Below the pieces are notes generated by a model, which made no database searches, was not told the DNA's origin, and saw nothing but the letters and a program-made list of their open reading frames with translations. Position numbers and translations under genes: made by a program. A DNA stretch of 64,000 bases. It comes from Lonicera japonica. Taxonomy: Eukaryota > Streptophyta > Magnoliopsida > Dipsacales > Caprifoliaceae. The DNA is taken from positions 51,742,039 to 51,806,038 of the forward strand of contig CM038466.1 of NCBI GenBank assembly GCA_021464415.1, given 5' to 3'. Positions 34,201-45,965 of this stretch are shown in pieces. Every line of letters begins with the position of its first letter. Positions within the stretch are counted from its first letter, which is position 1.

Positions 34201-35318
34201 TTTTAGTTGTAAAGATTTGAAATCTTGATAGAAATGATCATGAGTGGTTTTCTTTGTTAAGTTCGGCAAGAATTAGTTAATAACCAAACCCAAGCAATGG
34301 AGAACACTCTATTCAGACTTACTTGATTATTAGATGTTTGACTTTTCGACCATTAACTTTTAGAGGCGAGATGTTTTAACTATCTTTCTCAAAAGTTTAA
34401 ATTGTTAAGTAGTTGGCCAACAGTGTATATCACTTTTTCAAACTCCCCGTCTAGTGCAAAATCTCAACGACTAGAGTATTAACTAGAAATCACTTTTCCC
34501 CAAACCTTATGGTTTTAGATAGTGGGCCACCACTTGCACGCATATAGTACAATAATGAACAATACTGCAAGTGCATATTACACAAACGCAAAAGGTTAAG
34601 AAACATGAGTTATGATATCATGTTAAACACTATCTCTCAGAGAAGTTTAAGTTGTTAAGTGGTGGGCAAAAAAATTATGTGTGCTCTCCAACATGAAAAA
34701 TGCACAATCTATGCGCTTTTTACTAACTCGTTCATTTATAAACCAATTGGGACTAGTGGATTCATGTAGGGGCGGACACACAACTTGTTGTTGGAGTGGG
34801 CTAAACTAAGGCAAAAATTCATAACATTTTTTCATAGTAGAAGGCTAGTTTGATTGGACCATATTTTTGTTTAGGTTAAGAGACATATATTTATTTAGTT
34901 ATTTTTGCTTAGTATATTTTAAAGTTAAACACAAATTTAAGTTATTAACTTGTGACTTTTTTGGCAAAAATAAAAATAGTCTCTTTTATATAAATCCACA
35001 TTACCTAACTATCCCCACACTAACTTTACTAGTTAACCTCAATCAATACTAGAACCACATCCCCAATTTCACTAAAACAACATTTAAAATAAAATATAAC
35101 ATAAACGAAAACATTTAACGTTTGTGTCTACTTTTACTAATTAAGTATTTGGAAGGAACACCAATTTTAACTTAATCAACATTTTAGATTGTTACAAATT
35201 TAGCATAGGTATACCTGTGGAAATTGTAACAAATATAACAAAAACTAGTATTTAGAAATTATTGATTTAGGTTAAAAGTGTAGATATAAACTTTAGAAAT
35301 TGAGATACGAAACATTCG
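31271..35318. other. Intergenic DNA with dispersed low-copy repeats, no gene
   Basis: No ORF is convincing. The phrase AAGTTTAA-(G/A)TTGTTAAG-GGTGGGC and nearby 'TTAAACACTATCTCTC' recur (33060-33300, 34390-34440, 34620-34670) and look like fragments of one repeat. A GA-rich run lies near 34020-34045. Confidence 0.5.
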
Positions 35319-35589
35319 TCAAAGACCTCTTTCCTTCTTTTTGAGTGCCTCTAACCCCGCCCGTTTTTTAGATATGGATCTTTTGTCTCTTCTAGTACTT
35401 AGAGCTTTCGTACTATCTTCAAAAGTTGGGCTAAGGAGTGGGCTGAACACATATTGCTTTTTTTTTCCTTTTTCCATATAGTATAGGGTACGTATTCTTT
35501 TTTTTTGTCCTGCACTGAAGCCTTCCGCGCCTAAGCCCACGTCTGGTCTAGCCCATGATTTGCGACTCTCGCTCTCTCCGCCCCCAATG

Positions 35590-35730
35590 CCTTTAAATAC
35601 CTTGAGCCTTTCTTTTGGTTTTTCATTCATTCTTCTACAGGAGATTAACGATTGTAGAGAGTCTAAAGTATTTCAAGTAGATTTAGTAAGAAAACCTTCT
35701 GATTTTCTTTGAGTGATGAGGTAAAGGTGA
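35590..35730 (+). promoter_or_regulatory. Possible promoter and first non-coding exon
   Basis: A TTTAAATACC box (about 35593) is followed about 40-50 bp later by a TTCTACAGGAG leader and, near 35719, a donor-like GAG|GTAAAGGTGAG. It faces the 184-bp repeat array and, 4 kb on, the DRIP-like exon with its own upstream acceptor. The link between them is conjecture. Confidence 0.25.
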
Positions 35731-35739
35731 GAAGATCTT

Positions 35740-36500
35740 TTCCATGGTCTTTCTCTGTTTGTATCCCCAAAGTCGAATTATTTTACTCTGATTGTTGTCT
35801 CAAGGATCTGTAAGGGTTCTTCATACCTTTTGTGGTTGAAGATTAATCTTCCTTATTGAAGAGGCCCTTTCGAGAGACATGTTTCCGAATTAGATTTTAT
35901 AGTACAAACTTTTTCTTTGAACTGGATCATAAACAATTTCTCTATTTGTATTCTCTACATCCAATTACTTTCCATGTTTGATTGTTGTCTCAAGTCCTGC
36001 ATGCCTTTATATGTTTGAAGAGGCCCTTTTTAGATACAAGTTTTTGAATTATATCTTATATGGCTATATCTTTCTTTAAATTGGATTTTAAGCTATTTTG
36101 TTTATTTTATTTTATTTTTTTATGTGGGAATTCTTTACATCTAGGTACTTTCTATTCTAATTGTGATCTGAAAGATCTGTAAGGATTCCTTCATACCTTC
36201 AACGGTTGAATAGTACTCTTCCTTATGAGAGGTCCTTTTGGGAGATATGTTTCCTCAATCATGATATTATTCCTTCAAATATTTTTTTCTGAATTTCATG
36301 TAAATATATTTATCTTTTTGTAATCTTCAACTGGTTACTTGCTAGTTGTTGTCTTGAGGATCTGTATGGGATTCTGTCTTACCTTCTTTGGTTGTAGATC
36401 TGATTACTCTTGCCTATAGGAGAGGCCCTTTTGAGAGACATGTTTCTTGATTTAAGATCTTACTTGGTTTAGCCTTTCTTTGAATTGGATTTTGAACTCA
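35740..36500. repeat. Tandem array, four units of about 184 bp
   Basis: The unit signature TTGTTGTCTCAAGGATCTGTAAGG...GAGAGGCCCTTTTGAGAGACATGTTTC starts near 35793, 35982, 36161 and 36345. A fifth, detached unit lies at about 37470-37600. Confidence 0.85.
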
Positions 36501-36989
36501 GACTTGTTTTGATTTATTGTAATAACTTTTTTTAGCTGGTTTGTGAAATATGGTTTTACAAAACATGGAGAAAAAAGTTGCTTGGAGACTTTCTTCTAAA
36601 AACAGTTTTATTGATTGGGATATATATACACTTTTGTGAGTGTTTCTCATTTCCCGGTATACTCAGGAAGTGGGAGATGTGGTTAATTGAAAATATTGCA
36701 CTTCTTGGCGGACTTAATGGAGTTATTTTTCTGTTTCTCCCAAATATTGTTTTCGGCATGGAAAGATTCTATCTGTTTATGTTAATTGCTTGGTTTTCTG
36801 ACATTTCAGTTTCTACATAAATGTTTGAGATCACAAATCTGTAAAATATTTATAAAGAAGCAAGAGATATATTTTAGGTAATTAGGATTATGTTTCCTTT
36901 TTTCTGTTTTTTTCTCTAAATTGGCAAATTGGTCTTCCTTGTTTCATCCATCAATCTATATATTGGTGTGCATCGGCGTGCAAGTTTTT

Positions 36990-38300
36990 CCGACTTACAT
37001 TTGTGAGAATCTCGTCTAAAAACTTGTGTTTTGTTTATTTGAGAGATTCATTGTTTTGTATTGATTTCGTAAGGTAAATTTGTTTCTCTTTATTCATTCT
37101 CTGATGGAGAAATTCAAAAGTCCAAGATAGACTCTGATTTATCTAAATAAAAGCCCTCCAAGTTCTAGATAGACTCTGTTTTGTATTGATGTTAGAAGAT
37201 TTCTATAACACTCTTCGACCTGTCGGATTAAAAGAGAGGATTAGATTGTTTAATCCCATTATGGCAAGGTTGATTAACCCCACCTCCTAGGTGGGATTGT
37301 TTTATCCCTTCTTCAGGGATAAGGGAGCTAGGCCTCTACAAGATAGATAATCTACTATGATATCCAATCTTAAAAAAATCAAATGCAGGATAGGATTCCC
37401 TTTCCTTACCTTGCAAGTCAAACACAACCTATTTGTATTCTCTATTCCTTTTACTTTATTATATTCATGATTTTTTGGTCTCAAGGATATGCAGCTCTCT
37501 CCAAACCTTTTATTCTTGAGCATCACTCTTCCTTTTTTCAAAGGGCCCTTTTGAGAGAAGTTTTTACTGAATCATGATCTTATTATTTTAAAACCTTTTC
37601 CTTACTTTATTCTAAACACAATCTCTTCTTTGGACCACGATTATGTTTTTCAAATCTCTGTCTGGCGAATTGGTCATCTTTCTCTTTCATAATTAGTTAA
37701 TGGACTGTCTATAAGTGTAATTTTGGTTGTCTAATACGTTGTGTATGTAATCAATTTGCCCTTTTTTTTAAAAATAAAATAATTTCACTTTAATTTTTTT
37801 TTTTTTTATTTTGAAACACCCTTTGAAAATGGTCAATATAATCGAAGAGAAGGGTTGTCGATCCTAGTAGATTCAAAGTTTTTTTTCTTTACCTAATTTG
37901 AGTTTTCTGTTAATAGAAATTTCTCTTCAATTTATTTTTTTAAAAAAATGGAGGTCTAAGTTTGTTTCTTATACTACAATAACAAACTCGAACATTCGTG
38001 TGGGTGCCATTACCACTAGGCTAGCCCACCAGCACCTTCAGTTGGGCCCCTCTTTGTCTAGGTTGGCAAATTGGTCACAGATCATTTCCTTTTGTCTTAT
38101 TGAAGTATTGTTTTCACTTTTCATACATCATCCTCCATCTTCAGTTGCAAAGGAAAGTGCCTAATAATTATAATTTCACCATTGAATTACAGGTTGACAT
38201 ATTTATGGTTTATGGTGGTTTTCCAAAGCTAGAAAAGACAGTCATTGTTCATGGCATTTCAATGGGGAGATATTCATGGTGCATAATGTTAACGTAAGAA
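36990..38300 (+). repeat. Segmental duplicate B (paralogous to 30225-31270)
   Basis: It shares the ordered blocks listed for copy A, plus a local copy of the 184-bp unit. Its final block (GTTGACATATTTATGG ... GGCATTTCAATGGGGAG) recurs a third time at about 40520-40590. Confidence 0.75.
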
Positions 38301-39410
38301 ATAAATACATCTTGTTTCAATAATGCATGTGTTAGTTTCCATTTAATTGACTTCAAATTAAGTGCCAAAGTTTGTTTTGATTGAATTAAAGACGTTTTAT
38401 GTGGCATCTTTCGTAAGAAAAAAATTGTGTGAAACCTATTCTTCTACTGTCCTTTTTCTTCAAATTAGTAGTTGTGAATACAAATTATTGTTCTAAAATA
38501 AGTTTCCAAACTTACGCAGCATGTGTGACCAGAGGAAAATGATAAGCTACCTAATTAAAGAGGAAAATTTGAACTTATGGATGTGTTTAGCCACTCCCTG
38601 GCCTGTGTTTCGCAGAATGTCACACAGCTAATTGTCTTTTCATTTTTTCCCTAAAACTTCCTGATTTCAAAGTATTGGAAAACAAATTGCAGTTGAGTAA
38701 ATTTGTGCAAAAATTATGTATCTTTCTCAGTAGGGAACATTTTCCCATTTTTTTTCAAATATTGAAAGTTTTATGATGCAGGTTTTGCCCAGGAGTAACT
38801 AACTCCTATGACAAATCAAGCAAGAGGCACCATCTATATTTTGGTGTATCATGCTGCCAGTTGTGGTAGAGGCTATGGAAATGCCACCTTCCACTGCCGC
38901 TTCCTTCTGCCACTGCACCCCATACAGGAAGACGCTGGGAGCATGTGCCCCAGCATCTCAGTTATATAGCAGTGGCGAGGGGTTTGCCATTAAGAGATGA
39001 TTGCTAGAATTACCAGAATTTTCAGACAATTATTTTGAAGGTTTGAATTATGAGATTTTGTTTGTGCACTTTGTGTATTTTTAAGATCTGGGTTGTTTTC
39101 GAAGTGCATTTTCATATCTGGTTTTGAATTGGGTTGGTTGACATTGATCTAGGTGTCCCATTTTTGAAGTGGGACTATTCGACAATTGTTTGAAACTTAA
39201 AAAATATATATATATATATTATAATCCCTACCCAATTTCTTTCAGACCTTCACTAATTTGTTAGTTTAGTCTTAATTTGATTAAGAGAAAGCAGTGTTGG
39301 TGTTTACTTTTCCTATCAAGATATTTATATTTGAGATTTAATTAAATCATTTTCATTTTTAGGATTTCTTTCACTTGTAGTTCAAATTAACTTTTGGATA
39401 GGGGTACCAA

Positions 39411-39446
39411 CTAGCATTAACCCGGGCTATGCACAGACGTTTATTA
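39411..39446 (-). mobile_element. Helitron-like 3' terminus
   Basis: On the - strand a degenerate hairpin GTGCATAGCCCGGG is followed by TTAATGCTAG|TT. Plant Helitrons end with a short GC hairpin and CTAG(T). The other end was not found. Confidence 0.4.
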
Positions 39447-39850
39447 AATTATTTGTTGTCATGGTACTTGACAGCTCGTATGCTTAATAAAATTGTATGA
39501 CAAAGCAAATGAATCTAAATAAGTTTATATTACATATTATAACAGAATAAAAGGTAAATATAACATGAAACTAATTTTGTTTAATACCGCTTAAACCCTA
39601 ATAAGTTTTTGTTTTTTCATGGAAAACATTTCCATGTAAAATAAGTTCTTGTTATTCCAAGGCCACCTCCACCCAAACGTAGACTGCTATATCACCATTT
39701 TTAGGTTGTTTATAGCAATGACCATGAAGAACTGCTAAATCCATGAAAGGGGCGCTGGGAATTTTTTGATGATGCATGCTTTTTCTTTCTCGGATTCATT
39801 TCATCTTTTGATTTTAGATCTTTTTCCTTCTGATTGGTTCCATTTATTGT

Positions 39851-39852
<2 letters not shown>

Positions 39853-39898
<46 letters not shown>
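39853..39898 (+). repeat. 46-nt poly-G run
   Basis: This is an uninterrupted run of G between TCC and ACTTTG. It is very unusual for a plant genome of this composition and may be a true homopolymer or a sequencing/assembly artefact. Confidence 0.95.
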
Positions 39899-39901
<3 letters not shown>

Positions 39902-40000
39902 TTGTTGCTGTTTCTAATGCTTCAGTTGATATATAAGTGCTGTTCGAAAAAGTATTTTGTTTTTTCCTTTGTTGAGCTGAGAGTTCCTAGTTTTACAGAT

Positions 40001-40115
40001 ATGGCGAATCAAGTTGTAAAAGTAAGGAGAGCTGAAATTGCCTCATGCATGAAGTGTTCTCTTACTGATAAGCTGCGAAGAGACGCCACTAATATATCCG
40101 AGTGTCTACATACGT
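40001..40115 (+). pseudogene. First coding exon of a DRIP-type RING E3 ubiquitin ligase, orphan
   Basis: The exon reads MANQVVKVRRAEIASC, then MKCSLTDKL and ISECLHT, which is the start of the DRIP (DREB2A-interacting protein) RING E3 family and related PRC1-type RING proteins. It is bounded by an acceptor TTTTACAG just before the ATG and a donor T|GTAAGT at 40116, in the position where the family's first intron falls (before FC of the RING). One zinc-binding Cys is changed: the family has CPLC where this has CSLT. I find no second exon with the rest of the RING downstream. In the full protein this would target transcription factors for degradation; here it is most likely a relic. Confidence 0.75.
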
Positions 40116-41081
40116 GTAAGTCTCCCTTTTGTATACGTCTTGCGTGGTTCTTTGAATTGTTGAAACATGGGATATTGTTTGTGACTTTGTGTTTTTTAAA
40201 GATAAAATCGGAATGGGGGAGAAAGAATGAATTATATTTTTCTACAGAAACTTTTGTTAAAAAAAAAAATGGTCTTTTTATACGTATAACTATGTAAAAG
40301 GGGCCTATTTTAAATTTCTACACATGACCCTTCAAATAACAGGACCAACCTTGGTTGGTTCACAATCATTTGGCTGGAACTGGACTTGCTGACTATATGT
40401 AATAAATTTGTTGTTTTAATCTGACTAGATATAATACCGCACTGGTTTACTCCTATTTTGCAATTTATTCTGGCATAAATTGTTGTCATAATAATTATCT
40501 TCTACCTTTGGATATATTACAGGTTGACTTGAGGTATTTCTGTTCATGGCATTTCAATAGGAAGCTATTTGTGTTACATGATGTGCGTGAAGGGGAGTGT
40601 TGGAAAAACGTAACACAAAAGAAAAACCGCGCACAATGAAAAATGACTACAATGTGATTAATATATGTCAGAAGTTTTTTTCTTAATGAAGACTAGGAAA
40701 CGGTAAAACTGCTTCTATTTAATATGGCTTTTGTGTAAATTTGTATTTTTGAGTTAGAATGGATGAATTTTGTTTTAAAGCTAATATACAAGTAATTGTC
40801 TATGATGTGCTTTCTTTTGTTTTATGTAGTGTAGGTTAAAAATAGCTAGTTTAATTTGTTGGTTCGAAACTCTGGTTCTGAGTGAGACTATAGACTTCGT
40901 TGGCTTGGTTTATGCTTTGTCTAGTGTAGGGCTGTTACTGATTTGGTTTTTTAATTACATATTTTAACACCAAAAATCAGAAATACTAAAACACAAAATT
41001 ACTTATTTCGTTGGGGTTGATTTTGGTTTTAATTTTTTAGAAATTGAAATGTAACAAACATGTTAGAGTTACAACTACGGT

Positions 41082-41800
41082 CATTACAAGAAAAAAGACC
41101 TTTTGTGAGGAATGTTTTTGTAACGGTTCGAAAACCGTTACCAAAATCATTTATTTGTCGTGGGTTTTGGTCCTATTACAAGTAAAATTATTTGTCACGG
41201 CTAGATCTCATTAATCCCATTACGAATAGGAAGTTATTTGCAACAGTTAAACAAAAAACCGCAACAAATAATGTCATTTGTCATGGCTTAGTGAGTTGCT
41301 ACAAAAGATAATCTCATTTTGAAAAATATTAAAAAAAATTAATTAGCTTTGATAAATTGAAATACATTTCATACCCCAAATTCATTTCATCCGCTCAAAA
41401 TCACTTCTCGCCCCTCTTACCTCCCACTCAAAATCCCTTCCCCCCCCCCCCCCCCCCCTTTCCCTCCTACTCTAAACCCTGGCTAGATCTCATTCCCATT
41501 ACGAATAAGAAGTTATTTGCAACAGTTAAACATAAAACTGCAACAAATAATCTCATTTGTCAAGGCTTAGCGAGTTGCTACCAAACATAATCTCATTTTG
41601 AATAATATTAAAAAAAATGAATTAACTTTGATAAATCCAAATACGTTCCATACCCCAAATTCATTTCATCCGATCAAAATGCCTTTTCTCCCCCTCCTAC
41701 TTCCCTCTCAAAATCCCTTCTCTCTCCACTCCACCCTCCTGCTCAGAACCTTCCCCCCCCTCCCGCTCAATACCGCTCCTCCTTCCTTATCTCCATCCTA
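41082..41800. mobile_element. CACTA (En/Spm)-like terminus with subterminal repeats
   Basis: CATTACAAGAAAAAAGACC resembles the CACTACAAGAAAA end of plant CACTA elements. It is followed by many TTTGT(C/A)ACGG-type subterminal motifs in both orientations. A tandem duplication of about 280 bp (41201-41482 and 41483-about 41770) makes up most of it. The opposite terminus and any transposase were not found. Confidence 0.55.
41441..41458 (+). repeat. Poly-C run (about 18 nt)
   Basis: It lies in the first unit of the 280-bp duplication; the second unit has only a short C run at the matching place. Confidence 0.9.
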
Positions 41801-42049
41801 ATCATTACCACAATCACCTATTTTTCAACGTAACCACCATCACCAAAATCACCTCTTCTCCACCTCGAAACCTTAGTCCCCTCCATCGTTGTTCACCATT
41901 GTCACTCACAACCATCACCACCGCCGTTGTTCACAATTATATATCAATTAATGTTAATATAGGATAAACCCAAAGACCAGATTCAACATTATAAACTATG
42001 TCTAGAAAAAAAAAATAGTTAAACTCCAGGTTAATTAATAAATGATTTA

Positions 42050-42125
42050 AAATAAGCATGTGAGTTGTTCAATGGTAAAGGATCCCCACTGAAAGCCTCG
42101 GGTTGAACCCTCGCCAATAGCAAAT
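42050..42125 (+). repeat. tRNA-derived SINE-like sequence
   Basis: GAGTTGTTCAATGGTAAAGG resembles an A box and GGGTTGAACCCTCGCC a B box, about 30 nt apart, with an AT-rich tail. The stems do not form a good cloverleaf, so it is not called a tRNA gene. Confidence 0.5.
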
Positions 42126-42359
42126 ATAACATTATTCCTCTATCCCTTTGTAGTAGTATCAGATGAATATCTTTTACAAGTTGTTATATTTAGAGTTAAA
42201 GCTACTGAAATTTATTCAAAACATAATGGTACATATCACTGAGAAAGAGCTGTAAAATGAGACAAATTCACTTAAAGTCAACGCATAAAATGATTATACA
42301 AATTTAGAAAGTATGCTATCTTAATACAAAGAAGAGTTGAGGTTACCATTAAAATGTAT

Positions 42360-43520
42360 TATCTTCTTATACGTCAGCAGATGGATCATCCCTATTAATA
42401 TTAAAAAAATAAAGCTTCCACAACCAATGACACCTCCAAACTCTATTGGGTACCAAACCGAATAATATCCCGGTGGTCTCGGAAATGAAAAAGTAAACAA
42501 TCATAGCACCAATTGCGTTTGATATGGCATATATAATAAATATCCATATTTGCAACCATCATATAATCACCAGAGATAACTAAGCTATGACGAGGCTAAT
42601 GGCAATTTTGATGAGTTTGCTGGTATATACTCCAAGGATTCAGACCATTAGTTGGTATCTCACACCTAACCAGCCAAGTGGGCTATAAACCAATACAGAG
42701 TTCAAGGAATATAGTTTACTAAGTACATCAATTCCTATAGCCTTTGCGTAGGGAACAAGTCCGTCGAAACCCACACCGGATAGAAGAAAAGCATGTATTG
42801 ACTGTAATGCCAAACATAAAAGTATTGTAACCATAAACCAGTAGATTAAAAAAATAAATTGGATAAAGAAAAATATGATTGAACTGAAATTTTTAGACAT
42901 AATTGCATAAATGAAAAAAATCAATACCTGAGTCATGCTCATCAAAGCGAATGCTATGAGAAATCGCCTCTCCTTTCCAAGCTTATATAATTACCAGATA
43001 TTTATCTATGATTGTTCCAACAAGGTACACTACTGCTGATGAAGTGGATGATATTAGGAAACCTTGTCCAAAAAACCAAATGGGGTGAAAATGAGGCTTC
43101 CGAAATAGACAACGATAATGGCCCCACTCAAATGCTAAAAAATTTGAGCTACCAACATGATGTAAAAGGTTGGTCTAGAAGAGAGTCGTTATACCTCTTG
43201 GAATGTAGTTATGAAATTTCTAAAGGATTCAATTGTTCCCACTAGTGTTCGGATCTTTGCATTCACATTTGGTAAATTCCTTATTTTCATAAAGGTTGTT
43301 TTCCCCTCCTTTGCTGATCCACTCTACAACAAATATGTGGGTGTCTCGGGAATAAAATGTGAGACACCCAACAAAATGAGCTATGGAACTATCGTAATAA
43401 AAAATCAATACTTAAGAGAAAAGCTGACACGGCAGAGCCTAATATCCCGGCATAACTGGTAGTATGAAAGCCAATAAACAAAGGATCATGGGCAACTTTG
43501 TTAGGAAGCTCGTCTATCAA
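42360..43520 (-). pseudogene. STP-like MFS sugar transporter pseudogene, left arm
   Basis: Scattered frames match the C-terminal two thirds of plant monosaccharide/H+ symporters. They run from VIPVLIDELPNKVAHDPL through MSMTQVLIFFIYAIM and hydrophobic helices to an end ETTGILFGLVPNRVWRCHW, equivalent to the STP tail 'PETKG...RVWRxHWFWK'. Several stops and frameshifts interrupt it and the N-terminal helices are missing. The intact family moves hexoses across the plasma membrane. It is the mirror image of 44630-45840. Confidence 0.75.
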
Positions 43521-44629
43521 TACAGGAATCACCTACTAAATACAATAACTGATTGACGAATATTAGATATATGAATTAAGTCTAATGACCAAGTTAATTT
43601 TAGTATATGAAATTAAATTGAAACAAACATGATTTTAGATTATGTGATTTCTATACTGATAACTCATATAAGGTTTCAAATTATTAGTTTTATAAGTAGT
43701 GTAACTAAGGATTGATTGAAAGTAAATACTATTCAAATTTTTATTTACCATATTGTAGAATCCAACCCCAATGCTTAACATGGCTCATCCTGCTATAACC
43801 ATGAATTTATCCTTCGCTACGACATTCATAGTGATTCCAACGACAAAAGGAAGCAATGCAATGGTAGCATAAACTTCCTTCCTTACCTAGAACATATATA
43901 TGCCGCGGATAAGAACGTGGAATGAAAATCAAGGACATGGAAGAATTTAAAAATTGCAGTTTATGGTTCATATACTTGCACTTGTTGTTGACGTTAGCGT
44001 GACGAGTACCCTCCTGTAATGAAAAGAACATGTCCCATAGGTAATCGTCCATGGTCAATATCGTGCTCTGAATCATGTCCCATGCATAGATAATCACACA
44101 GTTGCCCATGGATAATTATCTATGGGACATGTCCCCTTCATTACGGGAGGGCAACCGTCACGCCAATGTCAGCAACAAATGCAAGTATATGAACCATAAA
44201 CTTCAATTTTTAAGTTCATCCATGTCATTGATTTCCATTCCCTCATTCTTATCGTCGGCATTTATATGTTCCAAGTAAGGACGGAAGTTTATGTTACTAT
44301 AGCATTGCTTCCTTTCGTCATTGGAATCACAATGAATGTCGTAGCGAGGGATAAGTTCATAGTAATAGCAGGATGAACTATGCTAAACATTGTGGTTGGA
44401 TTCTACAAACAAGTAAACAAAAACTTAAATAGTATTTTTTTTATCAATCCTTAGTCATATTACTTATAAGAACTAATCATTCGAAACCTTACATGGTTGT
44501 TACCGTATAACTCACATAATCTAAAATTATGTTTACTACAGTTCAATTTCATATACTAATTAACTTGAGTTTATAATCGTCATAGGACTTAATTCATATA
44601 TCTAATATTTATCGATTGGTTATTTTATT

Positions 44630-45840
44630 TGGTAGGTGATTCATGTACTAATATACAAGCTTCCCCACAAAGTTGCCTATGATCCCTTGTTCATTGGTTT
44701 TCATATTGCCAATTATGCTAGGATCGTAGGCTCCGGCGTGTCAGCTTTTCTCTTCAACAATGTGGATACTCAAGGATGGTAGTATGGGTTTTTTATTATG
44801 ATAGTTCCATGGCTCATTTTGTTGGGTGTCTCACGCTTTATTCCTGGGATGCCCACATATTTAATGTGGAGTGGATAAGCAGATGAGGGGGAAGCAACCC
44901 TTATGAAAATAAGGGGTTTACCCAATGTGAATGCAGAGCTCCGAAAACTAGTGGCAACAATTGAATACTCTAGAAATTTCAAAACTGCATTCCAAGAGAT
45001 ATAGCGACTCTCCTCTAGGCCAACCCTTTAAATCCTATTGGTAGCCTAAATTCTACAACATGTGAGTGGGGCCACTATCATTGTCTATTTCGGAAGCCTC
45101 ATTTTCACCTCACTTGATTTTTTAAACGAGGCTTCCTTAATATCATTCACTTAATCAGTAGCAGTGTGCTTTGTTGGAACAATCATAGATAAATATCTAG
45201 TAAATATATAAGCTTGAAAAGAGGAGGCGACTTCTCATAGCATTCACTTTGATGAGCATGACTCAAGTATTGAACTTTTTCATTTATGCAATTATGTCTA
45301 AAAAATCTAGTTCAATCATATTTTTCTTTATCCAATTTATTTTTTTAATCTGCTAGTTTATGGTTATAATACTTTTATGTTTAGTATTACAGTCAATACA
45401 TGCTTTTCTTCTATCTAGTGTGGGTTCCGACGAGCTTGTTCCAAATGCAAAGGCTATAAGAATTGTAATGCTTAGTGAACTATATTCCTTGAACTCTATA
45501 TTGGTTCTAGCCCACTTGGTTGGTTAGGTGTGACATACACACTAGTGGTTTAAATCTTTAGAGTAGTACCAACAAACTCATCGAACATAGCTTTAGTCTT
45601 GTTATAGCGCATTTGTCTCTAGTGATCATGTTACGATTACAGATACGAATATTTATTATATATGCCATATCAAACGCAATCCGTGCCATGACCATTTACT
45701 TTTTCATTCCTAAAACCACTGAGATATTACTCGGTTTGATGCCCGAGAGAGTTTGGAGGTGTCATTAGTTGTAGAAGCTTTATTTTCCCAATAGTAATAG
45801 GGATAACCTACCTACGGACGTATAAGAAGAAAATACAGTG
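44630..45840 (+). pseudogene. STP-like MFS sugar transporter pseudogene, right arm
   Basis: The same pieces in the same order run on the + strand: a GFHIANYA helix, GVSRFIPGMPTYLMWSG, ADEGEATLMKIRGLPNVNAE (the charged loop found between the two six-helix halves of STP proteins), RLSSRPTL, and the tail ERVWRCH. It has in-frame stops after WSG and elsewhere. Some stretches are better preserved here than in the left arm, so the two copies decay independently. Confidence 0.78.
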
Positions 45841-45965
45841 GTCATGGTAATCTCACCTTTTCTTTGTATTAAGATAGCCTACTGTTCTAAATTTGTAGAA
45901 TCATTTTATGCGTTGAATTTAAGTGAATTTGTTTCATTTTGTAGCTCTCTCTTAATTGATCATCT

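Larger units (their letters stand above)
42230..45965. repeat. 3.7-kb inverted duplication (arms about 1.8 kb, loop about 90 nt)
   Basis: Read outward from the centre (loop about 44040-44128), both arms carry the same sequence: GGACATG, the TTGTTGACG-type block, then the transporter pseudogene, and finally CTATCTTAATACAAAGAA and AAATTCAACGCATAAAATG. The arms have diverged by point changes and indels. A transcript across it would fold into a long hairpin. Confidence 0.9.

Noticed and set aside
35319..35630. 103-codon Lys/Arg-rich ORF on the - strand
   Set aside because: No family resemblance; it is antisense to a promoter- and leader-like stretch with T runs that read as Lys.
42050..42125. 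Possible tRNA gene
   Set aside because: A- and B-box-like words are present but the acceptor and anticodon stems do not pair; called SINE-like instead.
43500..43800. Peptide transporter (NPF/PTR) identity for the 42-46 kb pseudogene
   Set aside because: The RVWRCHW tail and the KIRGLPNV loop fit sugar porters of the STP group better.
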